This document shows, piece after piece, positions 40,645-49,857 of a stretch of 55,263 nt of DNA (position 1 is the first letter of the stretch; the number at the start of each line of letters is the position of its first letter). Made by a program: the position numbers and the translations under genes. The notes under the pieces are model-generated. The model was not told the origin of the DNA, made no database searches, and was given only the letters and a program-made list of their open reading frames with translations. Location of the stretch: NCBI GenBank assembly GCA_937884975.1, contig CAKZZS010000055.1, forward strand, positions 1-55,263, in the 5' to 3' direction. The DNA is from an uncultured Clostridia bacterium. GTDB taxonomy: Bacteria; Bacillota; Clostridia; Oscillospirales; Acutalibacteraceae.

Positions 40645-42630
40645 ATGGCAAAGCTTAAAATGAAACAGTTTACAATTGTGGCTTTGCGCAAGGACAGAAA
40701 ATACCTGATAGAACATTTGCAGGACAGCTCAATAGTTGAGCTTAAATACGGAAAGGAAGCTGCCGAGGGCTTTAAAAAAATCGATTTGTCCTCACGCCGT
40801 CAGGTCTTTGAGCGGCAAAAGGCAAACGCCGAAAAGGCGCTCAAAATACTTGATTCGATTGTGCCTGAAAAAAGCTCAATGCTTTCCTCATTCTCCGGAA
40901 GACGGGAAATTGACCCGGACGAAATCGGCGAATTTGCGGAAAAAGCAAGTGAAACGGCTGATTTGTGTACGGACATAATCGACCTTGAAAAAGCAAAGGC
41001 TGAAAACGCCGCCGAAAGGGTCAGGCTTCGAAACCAGATAGCCCAGCTTGAACCTTGGGAGAATTTTGACATTCCGTTTTCGCTTAAGAAAACCGCTTCA
41101 ACAGCCATTATTGCAGGCTCGTTCCCCTTCTCTTTGAACGAAACGCTTCTTGCGGAAAAATTGGCTGCCTGCGACGGTCTTGTATTCAAGAGTGAAATCG
41201 TTTATTCGTCGGGCGACATAACCTGCTTTGTTCTTTTCGTTCCGAAAACGCAAGCCGAGAAGGCGGACGCATTTTTAAGAAGCGAGGGCTTTTCCTACCC
41301 TGCCTTTCAGGGAAGCGAGGAGCCGAAAAAGCTTATTGAAGAATACAGACAAAGGCTTTCCGATATCGAAAAAGCGGACAAGGCGGCGGATGAAAAAATC
41401 GCTTCCTTTGCCGATAGGCGCGAGGATATGAAATTCGCGTGCGACTTTTTCAAAATCAGGGCGAACAAGTATGACGCAATAAGCTCCCTTGACCACTCGG
41501 CTCACACGTTTGTTGTGACCGGATATATTCCCGAGGAGGACTCCGAAAGGCTCGAAAAAATCTGCAACAAGCTTGAAATGTGCGTTCTTGAATTCGAGAA
41601 CGCAGAAGAGGACGCTCCCGTAAAGCTTAAGAACAACAAGTTTTCAGAGCCGGCGCAGGGAATCGTCACTATGTACGCGTCCCCCGGCATCACGGATATT
41701 GACCCGACGCCGATACTTGCGTTTTTCTACTATTTCTTCTTCGGAATGATGTTTTCCGACGCAGGGTACGGACTGCTGATGTTCATCGCCTGCATTGTTG
41801 CAAAAAAGAAATTCAAGCCCGAAATGAATATGAGAAATAACCTAACACTGTTTGAGTACTGCGGAGTATCAACCTTTATCTGGGGACTCGTTTACGGCTC
41901 ATTTTTCGGAAATGCGCCTGCAGTATTCTACAACCATTTCACGGGCGCTTCAATAACAATGGCGGACATCTGTCCCTGGCCGATACTTGATCAGAAGAGC
42001 GACGCTATGACAATTATGATACTGTCCGTGGCTCTGGGTCTTATACACATACTTGCAGGTATGGCGTGTAAATTCTATGTACTGTGGAAAAACGGTGACA
42101 AAAAGGGCGCTCTGTTCGACGTAGGCAGTTGGATGCTGCTTTTAATCGGCGTTGCGGTTGCCGCTGCAGGAGCTAAATTCGGCAAAACAATAATGAATAT
42201 CGGCATTTACATCGCCGTTTTCTGCGTTGCCGTTTTGGTTCTCACCCAAGGGCGAAGCAATAAAAACATCTTCAAAAGACTGCTTTCGGGCGTCGCGTCA
42301 CTTTACGATGTTACAAGCTATGTCAGCGACCTGTTGAGCTATTCAAGGCTAATGGCTCTCGGACTTACCACGGGCGTTATGGCGGAGGTTTTCAATTTGC
42401 TTTCGGAAATGCTCGGCAAGTCGTTTTTAGGCTCGATATTTATGATAGTCGTATTTATTGCAGGTCACGCCGTAAATATCGGTCTTAACGTGCTCGGCTC
42501 ATACGTTCACACCATGAGACTTCAGTACGTAGAAATGTTCAGTAAATTTTATGAGGGCGGCGGAAAACAGTTTGAGCCGTTTTCATTAAACAGTAAATAT
42601 ATAAGAATCAAGGAGGATAATAAAAAATGA
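40645..42630 (+). CDS. ntpI: V-type ATPase subunit I (a subunit)
   Basis: 661 residues: a cytoplasmic N-terminal half with coiled coils (about 1-340), then seven or eight membrane helices starting at ITDIDPTPILAFFYYFFFGMMF. The motif SYSRLMALGLTTGVMAEVFN holds the essential arginine that faces the rotor ring. Forms the ion half-channels. Overlaps ntpK by 4 bases. Confidence 0.95.
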   Translation: MAKLKMKQFTIVALRKDRKYLIEHLQDSSIVELKYGKEAAEGFKKIDLSSRRQVFERQKANAEKALKILDSIVPEKSSMLSSFSGRREIDPDEIGEFAEKASETADLCTDIIDLEKAKAENAAERVRLRNQIAQLEPWENFDIPFSLKKTASTAIIAGSFPFSLNETLLAEKLAACDGLVFKSEIVYSSGDITCFVLFVPKTQAEKADAFLRSEGFSYPAFQGSEEPKKLIEEYRQRLSDIEKADKAADEKIASFADRREDMKFACDFFKIRANKYDAISSLDHSAHTFVVTGYIPEEDSERLEKICNKLEMCVLEFENAEEDAPVKLKNNKFSEPAQGIVTMYASPGITDIDPTPILAFFYYFFFGMMFSDAGYGLLMFIACIVAKKKFKPEMNMRNNLTLFEYCGVSTFIWGLVYGSFFGNAPAVFYNHFTGASITMADICPWPILDQKSDAMTIMILSVALGLIHILAGMACKFYVLWKNGDKKGALFDVGSWMLLLIGVAVAAAGAKFGKTIMNIGIYIAVFCVAVLVLTQGRSNKNIFKRLLSGVASLYDVTSYVSDLLSYSRLMALGLTTGVMAEVFNLLSEMLGKSFLGSIFMIVVFIAGHAVNIGLNVLGSYVHTMRLQYVEMFSKFYEGGGKQFEPFSLNSKYIRIKEDNKK

Positions 42631-43106
42631 ATTATTTAGGTTTAGTATTGGCGGTTGTAGCCGCTGTAATTGCAACGGTATTATCGGGCATAGGTTCCGC
42701 AAAGGGAGTCGGCAGCGCAGGTCAGGCTTCAATGGGCGTTCTGTCCGAGGACTCTTCAAAGTTCGGTAAAATGCTTGTTCTTACGCTTCTCCCCGGTACC
42801 CAGGGACTTTACGGCTTTATCGTAGGCTTCCTTATCATCGCCAACTGCGGCATACTCGGCGGAGAGCTTCCCTCAAAGGGTCAGGGAATTGCATTCCTTG
42901 CGGCTGCTCTTGCAATTGGCGTAGGCGGTCTCATTTCCGCTATTGAACAGGGTAAATCCGCGGTTTCGGGTATCGCTCTTACTGCAAAGGACGACAAAAA
43001 CTTCTCAAAGGCAATGGTTTCAATTACACTTGTTGAAATCTACGCTCTTCTTTCATTTATCGTTTCCCTTCTTGCAGTTATCTCCATTCCCGGAATTGAA
43101 ATCTGA
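42627..43106 (+). CDS. ntpK: V-type ATPase subunit K (rotor ring), Na+ type
   Basis: 159 residues, four membrane helices in two hairpins. The ion carboxylate is E137 (LVEIYALL) in helix 4; the equivalent position in helix 2 is Q59 (LPGTQGLYG). L55, T58, Q59, Q108 and E137 line up with the Na+ ligands L61, T64, Q65, Q110 and E139 of E. hirae NtpK, which argues for Na+ rather than H+ transport. Confidence 0.95.
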   Translation: MNYLGLVLAVVAAVIATVLSGIGSAKGVGSAGQASMGVLSEDSSKFGKMLVLTLLPGTQGLYGFIVGFLIIANCGILGGELPSKGQGIAFLAAALAIGVGGLISAIEQGKSAVSGIALTAKDDKNFSKAMVSITLVEIYALLSFIVSLLAVISIPGIEI

Positions 43107-43117
43107 GGGTAACCCAA

Positions 43118-43717
43118 ATGGCTAATGATAACAACTTATTAAGTTATATCGTTGACGACGGCCGTCTTCAGGCAAAAAAGATAAACGAGCAGACGGAAAT
43201 TAAGCGCGAAGAAATTCTTAAGGACGCCGAAAAAAAGGCTGAAGAAAACGCGGCTGAAATTCAGCAGGCTGCCGAAAATAAAGCGAAAAGCTTAAGGAAT
43301 ATCGCTTCAAGCAATGCGTCACTTGTTTCAAGAAATACCGTTCTTAAGGCAAAAAGAGAACAGATAGACAAAACAATTGACGGTATGAAGCAGTATATTC
43401 TTTCGCTTGAAGATGAGAAATACTTTTCTCTCATTTACCGTATGGCGAAAAATGTTTCCCCTAAAAGCGGTGAAATTCTTTTAAACGAAAAGGACCTTAA
43501 CCGTCTCCCGTCGGATTTTGAAGAAAAGCTCGCCGAAACGGGCATTAAAGCCGTTGTCGGCAAAACACCCGCTGATATTTCGGGCGGATTTATTCTTCGC
43601 GAGGGCGCGGTTGAAATGAACTGCTCTGTTGACAGCGTTATTGACGATAAAAGAAACGAAATCGAAGATTTTATAAACGAAAGCATATTCAAACAGGGAG
43701 AAAAAGGCGATGCCTAA
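43118..43717 (+). CDS. ntpE: V-type ATPase subunit E
   Basis: 199 residues: a long charged N-terminal helix (KREEILKDAEKKAEENAAEI), which pairs with the NtpF subunit as a stator stalk, and a globular C-terminal domain ending ISGGFILREGAVEMNCSVDS, typical of subunit E. Overlaps ntpC by 8 bases. Confidence 0.92.
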   Translation: MANDNNLLSYIVDDGRLQAKKINEQTEIKREEILKDAEKKAEENAAEIQQAAENKAKSLRNIASSNASLVSRNTVLKAKREQIDKTIDGMKQYILSLEDEKYFSLIYRMAKNVSPKSGEILLNEKDLNRLPSDFEEKLAETGIKAVVGKTPADISGGFILREGAVEMNCSVDSVIDDKRNEIEDFINESIFKQGEKGDA

Positions 43718-44684
43718 GACTTACGAATACTCCTTCGGTTCAGTCAGAGCCAGGGAGAAATATCTTTTCACGAACGCCGACATTGAGGCGATGCTTTCCT
43801 TTAATTCAATTAAAGAGCTTAAGGCGTTTCTGCGCGACAAGGGCTACGGCGAGGGCGAAACGGTTGACGAAATTATCCGTTCGAACCGCCTTGAAACATT
43901 TGAATATTTAAAATCAATAGTCCCCGATATTTCCGTTTTTGACGTTTTTCTTTTCCCGAATGACGCTCACAATATCAAGTCCGTGATAAAGGGACTGCTT
44001 TCCGGCTCGGAGTACAAAAATCTCTGCCTGACGCCGAACACAATTGATTTTTCGGCAATTGAAACGGCGGTTAAGGAAAACAACTATTCCCTTTTGCCCG
44101 AAGGCTTTTCCGACAGTGCCGAAAAGGCGTACGAGACTCTCGCTCACACAACCGACGCGAGAAAAGCGGACGCTTATATTGACAAGGCGTGTATGAAAAT
44201 GCAGCTTGAAAAAGCGAAGCAGACTAAAAACGAATTTTTAATCGACTATGTGAGCACTGAAATATTTTACAGGAACGTAAAGGTTGCTTTAAGAGCATGC
44301 AAAACCGGCGCAGACGAGGAATACTGTTTTGACGCGCTTTTTGACGGAATAGACGCGTTTGACGTAAAAAAGGTCGTTTCCGTTTTAAAGGACGGCATTG
44401 AAGCGCTCAAGGACTATTTTTCCTCCGTCAAGGCTTATTCGTGCCCCGAAGCTATGGAAAAATTTTCCTCCTCCCCTTCGGAATTTGAGAAATTCACCGA
44501 AAACCTGCTTATGAAAAAAGCAAAGAAAGCCTGTAAAAAGTCGGGGAGCGGTCCCGAGGCGGCGCTCGGCTTTTATATAGCAAGACTCGGCGAGGAAAAG
44601 GCGATACACATCATTTCAGTCGGAATTGAAACAAATGCCGATAAGCTTTTAACAAGAGAAAGGCTGCGTGAAATCTATGCTTAA
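43710..44684 (+). CDS. ntpC: V-type ATPase subunit C (d type)
   Basis: 324 residues, all-helical. Links the central rotor to the K ring. N-terminal YEYSFGSVRAREKYLF and the repeated three-helix bundles of the AC39/NtpC family are visible, with IDKACMKMQLEKAKQTKNEF in the middle. The 3' end overlaps the start of ntpG. Confidence 0.9.
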   Translation: MPKTYEYSFGSVRAREKYLFTNADIEAMLSFNSIKELKAFLRDKGYGEGETVDEIIRSNRLETFEYLKSIVPDISVFDVFLFPNDAHNIKSVIKGLLSGSEYKNLCLTPNTIDFSAIETAVKENNYSLLPEGFSDSAEKAYETLAHTTDARKADAYIDKACMKMQLEKAKQTKNEFLIDYVSTEIFYRNVKVALRACKTGADEEYCFDALFDGIDAFDVKKVVSVLKDGIEALKDYFSSVKAYSCPEAMEKFSSSPSEFEKFTENLLMKKAKKACKKSGSGPEAALGFYIARLGEEKAIHIISVGIETNADKLLTRERLREIYA

Positions 44685-44997
44685 CAGAATTGCGGTTATT
44701 GGCGAGCGCGAAAGCGTCAAGGGTTTTGCGGCTATAGGCTTTGAAATAATCGAATGTGACGAGCCGCAAAAGGCAAACCACATTTTAAGAAATACCGCCG
44801 AGGCGGAGGTTTATTCGATTATTTATATGACTGAAGAAATGTTCCTTGCAAGCGAAAAGGAACGCAAAAAATATGAAGAAAAATCGCTTCCTGCGATAAT
44901 TCCCATTCCGGGTTTAAGAGGAAATACGGGAATAGGCAGGCAAAGACTGTCCGACTTTGTTGAAAGAGCAGTCGGAAGCGATATCATTTTTAAATAA
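44677..44997 (+). CDS. ntpG: V-type ATPase subunit F (NtpG)
   Basis: 106 residues from ATG 44677; an in-frame GTG at 44668 is closer to the AAAGG site and is an alternative. Rossmann-like central-stalk subunit: IAVIGERESVKGFAAIGF at the N terminus and IPIPGLRGNTGIG near the end, both typical. Overlaps ntpC by 8 bases. Confidence 0.9.
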   Translation: MLNRIAVIGERESVKGFAAIGFEIIECDEPQKANHILRNTAEAEVYSIIYMTEEMFLASEKERKKYEEKSLPAIIPIPGLRGNTGIGRQRLSDFVERAVGSDIIFK

Positions 44998-45011
44998 CTG
45001 AGGTGAAACAG

Positions 45012-46778
45012 ATGAACCAAGGTGTTATTACCAAGGTCGCAGGCCCTCTTGTAATTGCGGAGGGTATGCGTGAGGCAAATATGTACGACGTTGTACGTGT
45101 AAGCGATAAAAACCTTATCGGTGAAATTATCGAAATGCACGAGGACCGCGCGTCCATTCAGGTTTATGAGGAAACGGCAGGCCTCGGCCCCGGCGAAAAG
45201 GTTATTTCTACGGGAAAACCGCTTTCGGTTGAGCTTGGTCCCGGACTCATAGGCTCCATTTATGACGGAATTCAGCGTCCACTTGAAGAAATAATGAAGC
45301 AGACAGGCTCGCTTCTTCAGAGGGGAATTGAGGTCCCTGCGCTCAACAGAGAAAAGAAATGGAATTTCGAACCCACGGTTTCAGTCGGTGATAAGGTTAT
45401 CGGCGGCGACACGGTAGGCGTTGTCAAAGAAACCGCCGCTGTCACTCATAAAATCCTTGTACCGCCTGCAGTTTCGGGTACTGTCAAGGAAATAAACGCA
45501 GGCGAGCACACGGTTGAGGATACGGTTTGCGTAATTGAAACCGAAAACGGCGACGAGGAAATGAAGCTTTTCCAGTCCTGGCCCGTAAGAATCGGAAGAC
45601 CTTATAAAACAAAGCTCTCCCCCGACGTGCTTCTTACGACGGGACAGAGAGTTATCGACACGCTCTTCCCCATAGCAAAGGGGGGTGTTGCAGCCGTTCC
45701 CGGTCCGTTTGGTTCGGGTAAAACCGTTGTTCAGCACCAGCTTGCAAAATGGGCGGCGGCTGATATTATCGTCTACATCGGCTGCGGTGAGCGCGGAAAC
45801 GAAATGACGGATGTTCTTAACGAATTCCCCGAGCTTAAGGACCCGAGGACGGGCAACTCGCTTATGGAGAGAACCGTTCTTATTGCAAACACCTCCGATA
45901 TGCCCGTTGCGGCGCGTGAGGCATCAATTTATACAGGCATAACAATTGCGGAATATTTCCGCGATATGGGTTACACTGTTGCGCTTATGGCTGACTCAAC
46001 CTCACGTTGGGCAGAGGCTCTTCGTGAAATGTCGGGCAGACTTGAAGAAATGCCCGGTGAAGAGGGTTACCCGGCGTACCTGGGCAGCCGTCTTGCACAG
46101 TTCTACGAGAGAGCAGGACGCGTAATTGTCAACGGCAGCGAGGATACCGAGGGCGCACTTTCGGTTATCGGCGCGGTTTCACCTCCCGGCGGCGATATTT
46201 CCGAGCCCGTTTCCCAGGCAACCCTTCGAATTGTCAAGGTGTTCTGGGGACTTGACGCAGGTCTTGCGTACAAGCGCCACTTCCCTGCTATTAACTGGCT
46301 GACCTCCTATTCGCTTTACTCCGACCAACTTGAAGCGTGGTTTGCTTCCGAGGTCGCAGATGACTGGTCGGCATACAGAATTAAGCTTATGTCCCTCTTA
46401 CAGGACGAGGCGGAGCTTCAGGAAATAGTAAACCTTGTCGGTATGGACGCTCTTTCCGCGCCCGACAGAATAAAGCTTGAAGCGGCAAGAAGCGTCAGGG
46501 AGGACTACCTTCATCAGAACGCTTTTGACGACACGGACACATATACGTCACTGCACAAGCAGTACCTTATGATAAAGGCGATTCTCACCTACTTTGACCT
46601 TTCTACCGAGGCTCTGAATGACGGCGCGCCGATAAACGAATTGCTTTCCCTTCCCGTAAGAGAGAGAATCGGCAGATTTAAGTATTGCGCCGAAGACAGC
46701 GCCGACAGAGAATATGACGCAATAATCTTACAGTTAAAGAGTGAAATAGCTTCTTCACAGAAGGGAGGCGAGGACTGA
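45012..46778 (+). CDS. ntpA: V-type ATPase catalytic subunit A
   Basis: 588 residues from ATG 45012 (GAGGTG 7 nt upstream). Walker A GPFGSGKT at 231-238; the non-homologous insert typical of A subunits at about 110-190; GCGERGNEMTDV, ADSTSRWAEALRE and SPPGGDISEPV. Hydrolyses or makes ATP at the A/B interface. The stop overlaps the ntpB start by one base (TGATG). Confidence 0.97.
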   Translation: MNQGVITKVAGPLVIAEGMREANMYDVVRVSDKNLIGEIIEMHEDRASIQVYEETAGLGPGEKVISTGKPLSVELGPGLIGSIYDGIQRPLEEIMKQTGSLLQRGIEVPALNREKKWNFEPTVSVGDKVIGGDTVGVVKETAAVTHKILVPPAVSGTVKEINAGEHTVEDTVCVIETENGDEEMKLFQSWPVRIGRPYKTKLSPDVLLTTGQRVIDTLFPIAKGGVAAVPGPFGSGKTVVQHQLAKWAAADIIVYIGCGERGNEMTDVLNEFPELKDPRTGNSLMERTVLIANTSDMPVAAREASIYTGITIAEYFRDMGYTVALMADSTSRWAEALREMSGRLEEMPGEEGYPAYLGSRLAQFYERAGRVIVNGSEDTEGALSVIGAVSPPGGDISEPVSQATLRIVKVFWGLDAGLAYKRHFPAINWLTSYSLYSDQLEAWFASEVADDWSAYRIKLMSLLQDEAELQEIVNLVGMDALSAPDRIKLEAARSVREDYLHQNAFDDTDTYTSLHKQYLMIKAILTYFDLSTEALNDGAPINELLSLPVRERIGRFKYCAEDSADREYDAIILQLKSEIASSQKGGED

Positions 46779-48151
46779 TGTCAAAGGAATACCGCACAAT
46801 ACGCGAGGTCGCAGGACCTCTTATGATGGTGTCGGACGTTGAAAATGTCAAATATGACGAGCTTGCCGAAATCGAGCTTCCGAATGGCGAAAAACGCCGT
46901 TGCAAGGTGCTTGAGATAGATAAGGGCAACGCGCTTGTTCAGCTTTTTGAATCGTCCGCAGGCATAAATCTTTCAGGCTCCAAGGTCAAATTTTTAGGCA
47001 GGAGTATGGAATTGCCCGTTTCACGTGATATGCTTTCACGCGTATTTGACGGACTCGGAAATCCCATTGACGGCGGTCCCGAAATAATTCCCGACGCAAG
47101 AATGGATATCAACGGCAGACCTATGAACCCTGCCGCAAGAAACTATCCACAGGAATTTATCCAGACGGGTATTTCCGCTATTGACGGACTTAACACACTC
47201 GTCCGCGGACAGAAGCTTCCCATTTTCTCCGCTTCGGGTCTCCCCCACGCCCAGCTTGCCGCGCAGATAGCAAGACAGGCGGCGGTAAGAGGTAAGGACG
47301 AGCAGTTTGCGGTTGTTTTTGCGGCTATGGGTATTACGTTTGAGGAGTCGGATTATTTTATCAAGTCCTTTACGGAATCCGGCGCTATTGACAGAACGGT
47401 TATGTTCGTAAACCTTGCAAAGGACCCTGCAATTGAAAGAATTGCAACTCCCCGTGTGGCTCTTACCTGCGCGGAGTACCTTGCATTTGAACTTGGAATG
47501 CACGTTCTTGTAATTATGACCGATATCACGAACTACGCCGACGCTCTTCGTGAGGTTTCCGCCGCAAGAAAGGAAGTCCCCGGCAGGCGAGGCTATCCCG
47601 GATATATGTATACCGACCTTGCCAATATTTATGAGAGAGCAGGACGTATTAAGGGCAAGGACGGCTCGATTACGCTTATTCCGATTCTTTCAATGCCCGA
47701 GGACGACAAGACGCACCCCATCCCCGACCTTACGGGATATATCACCGAGGGACAGATTATTCTTTCGCGCGAATTATACAGGAAGGGCGTAACACCGCCT
47801 ATAGACGTTCTTCCCTCGCTGTCCCGACTTAAGGATAAGGGCATAGGGACCGGCAGAACAAGAGAGGACCACGCCGCTTCAATGAACCAGCTTTTCTCCG
47901 CTTATGCGAGGGGCAAGGACGCAAAGGAGCTTATGGTAATTCTCGGTGAAGCGGCTCTTACTGATATTGACAAGCTTTACGCAAAGTTTGCGGATGAATT
48001 TGAGAGCAAATATGTTTCTCAAGGATATCTTGCCAACAGACCTATTGAGGAAACGCTTGACATCGGTTGGGACCTTCTTCGCATTTTGCCGAGAAGTGAA
48101 TTAAAGCGTATCAAGGACGAAATGCTTGACAAATATTACGAAAAAGACTGA
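46778..48151 (+). CDS. ntpB: V-type ATPase subunit B
   Basis: 457 residues. Nucleotide-interface subunit without a canonical P-loop; has FSASGLPHAQLAAQIARQA, IMTDITNYADALREVSAARKEVPGRRGYPGYMYTDLA in sequence, and LPSLSRLKDKGIG. Supplies the arginine finger to the A-subunit site. Confidence 0.97.
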   Translation: MSKEYRTIREVAGPLMMVSDVENVKYDELAEIELPNGEKRRCKVLEIDKGNALVQLFESSAGINLSGSKVKFLGRSMELPVSRDMLSRVFDGLGNPIDGGPEIIPDARMDINGRPMNPAARNYPQEFIQTGISAIDGLNTLVRGQKLPIFSASGLPHAQLAAQIARQAAVRGKDEQFAVVFAAMGITFEESDYFIKSFTESGAIDRTVMFVNLAKDPAIERIATPRVALTCAEYLAFELGMHVLVIMTDITNYADALREVSAARKEVPGRRGYPGYMYTDLANIYERAGRIKGKDGSITLIPILSMPEDDKTHPIPDLTGYITEGQIILSRELYRKGVTPPIDVLPSLSRLKDKGIGTGRTREDHAASMNQLFSAYARGKDAKELMVILGEAALTDIDKLYAKFADEFESKYVSQGYLANRPIEETLDIGWDLLRILPRSELKRIKDEMLDKYYEKD

Positions 48152-48165
48152 TAAGAGGCTCTTTT

Positions 48166-48825
48166 ATGGCAGTAATGAATGTTAATCCGACAAGGATGCA
48201 GTTGCAAAAGCTCAAAAAGCAATTGAATACCGCGCTGCGCGGGCACAAAATGCTCAAGGACAAGCGCGACGAATTGATGCGCCAATTTCTTGACCTTGTA
48301 AGGCAGGATATGGAATTAAGGGTTTCTATTGAGGAACAGTTGAGGCTTTGTAACGTAAGAATTGCTTCGGCAGGCTCGGTTATGTCAAATGAAATGCTCA
48401 CGCAGTCGCTTCTGACAACAAGCCAGAAAATGTTTGCAAATCCGTCGACTAAAAACATAATGAGCGTAAATGTTCCCGTTTTCACAACCGAAAAACGAAA
48501 CAACGACTCTTCGGCGGTTTTCCCCTACGGCTTTGCGTTCACGTCCTTTGAGCTTGACGACGCGGTTTCGGCGCTGACAAAGGTTTCCGAAGAGCTCGTA
48601 AGGCTTGCGGAAATTGAAAAGGCTTGTGAAATGATGAGCATTGAAATTGAAAAGACAAGGCGCAGAGTAAATTCCCTTGAGCACGTTTTAATCCCGAGAT
48701 ATACCGATACAATTAAGTATATTTCAATGAAGCTCGAGGAAAACGACCGCTCCTCAAAGGCAAGACTGATGAAGGTCAAGGATATGCTTCTTGAACAAGC
48801 GCATCATTATTCGGAACAAAATTAA
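48166..48825 (+). CDS. ntpD: V-type ATPase subunit D
   Basis: 219 residues, mainly two long helices forming the rotor shaft. Family motif NVNPTRMQLQKLKKQLNTAL at the start and TRRRVNSLEHVLIPRYTDTI near the end. Last gene of the operon, followed by a strong terminator. Confidence 0.95.
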   Translation: MAVMNVNPTRMQLQKLKKQLNTALRGHKMLKDKRDELMRQFLDLVRQDMELRVSIEEQLRLCNVRIASAGSVMSNEMLTQSLLTTSQKMFANPSTKNIMSVNVPVFTTEKRNNDSSAVFPYGFAFTSFELDDAVSALTKVSEELVRLAEIEKACEMMSIEIEKTRRRVNSLEHVLIPRYTDTIKYISMKLEENDRSSKARLMKVKDMLLEQAHHYSEQN

Positions 48826-48840
48826 AAAATAATACAAGAA

Positions 48841-48874
48841 AAAGCAGTTCAGTAAACACTGAACTGCTTTTCTG
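48841..48874. terminator. Bidirectional terminator after ntpD
   Basis: Perfect 13-bp stem AAAGCAGTTCAGT / ACTGAACTGCTTT with an AAAC loop, between ntpD and a convergent gene. Confidence 0.92.
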
Positions 48875-48892
48875 TTACTCCTTATTCAAAAA

Positions 48893-49705
48893 TCATTTTC
48901 CCCACTTATGCTTACTCAAATGAGCGCCCTCACGCGAGGAATAAGCACCGATTTTTTCTTCGGGAATGCCTGTTTCTTCCGCAACTGTTTCAAAGTATTT
49001 TATGGCAAATTCCGCACCGGCCCCCTTAAGGTGCCATGCAAATATTTCCTCCCATACGCCCTTCGGAAGCTCCCTTTCATGACTGTTCCAAAAATGCCAC
49101 TCTGCCTCGTCAACAATTTTGCAAAGTTCACTCAGCGTTAAAAAACGCTCCTTAAGTATATCATCCTTTTCCTTTGGATAATCCGTAAAGAAAGGCTTTG
49201 AAAGAGAGAAAAGCCACGCCTTTGTAAATCCGTCGTCAAGTAAATATTGTTTATTAAATCTTTTAAGAATATCACACTCAAACGCAAGCAGCCTTTGAGC
49301 CTCATCATCATTAAAGCCAAGTGCATTTAATATCCTTTTATATTCATTTGCATAGCCAATATTATTTTTATATACATAATGTGCAGCATACTGCGAAAGC
49401 ATTAAGAGCGTATCAGAAGCATCGTATCCGTTGAAGGCAGGTTGTCTGTTTTTTACGGCAGATGTCCTCGGCTTATTGGGAAAAGCGTTGTTTGCTTTCT
49501 TTGACTTATGATAGTAAATGGAAAGAATTACTGCACCTAAAAGAATAATATTATCAAAAGCCAAGATGAAGTAAAGCAATATCTCTCCGGTTGCTCCCCC
49601 GGTCACTATCATCGTAATTATCGGGAAGAGAAAATAACTTATCCACGCTATTATCATATATTTCTTCAATTTAACTGCATTACTAAAAAAATACGGGGTT
49701 TTCAT
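48893..49705 (-). CDS. Membrane protein of unknown function
   Basis: 270 residues. Two N-terminal membrane helices (MIIAWISYFLFPIITMIVTG and a segment around LLYFILAFDNIILLGAVIL), then about 200 cytosolic or exposed residues without recognised motifs, rich in aromatic and charged residues (FWNSHERELPKGVWEEIFAW). RBS GGGAG 9 nt upstream. Not linked to an operon; convergent with ntpD. Confidence 0.72.
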   Translation of the reverse strand: MKTPYFFSNAVKLKKYMIIAWISYFLFPIITMIVTGGATGEILLYFILAFDNIILLGAVILSIYYHKSKKANNAFPNKPRTSAVKNRQPAFNGYDASDTLLMLSQYAAHYVYKNNIGYANEYKRILNALGFNDDEAQRLLAFECDILKRFNKQYLLDDGFTKAWLFSLSKPFFTDYPKEKDDILKERFLTLSELCKIVDEAEWHFWNSHERELPKGVWEEIFAWHLKGAGAEFAIKYFETVAEETGIPEEKIGAYSSREGAHLSKHKWGK

Positions 49706-49805
49706 CTTATTCTGCTCCCTTAAAATAATATATAATTAGAATAATATAAATCCTTAAATTTTACAATACTCCATTAGGGTACGCCTTCTGAATAATGGCA
49801 TAATA

Positions 49806-49832
49806 AAAGGACTCAAACGAGCTGAGTCCTTT
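49806..49832 (-). terminator. Terminator of the 603-residue membrane protein gene
   Basis: 10-bp stem AAAGGACTCA / TGAGTCCTTT with a 7-nt loop, followed on the minus strand by TTATTATG and on the plus strand by CTTTTTT. Confidence 0.82.
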
Positions 49833-49857
49833 CTTTTTTGATTTGATTTGATTTTAT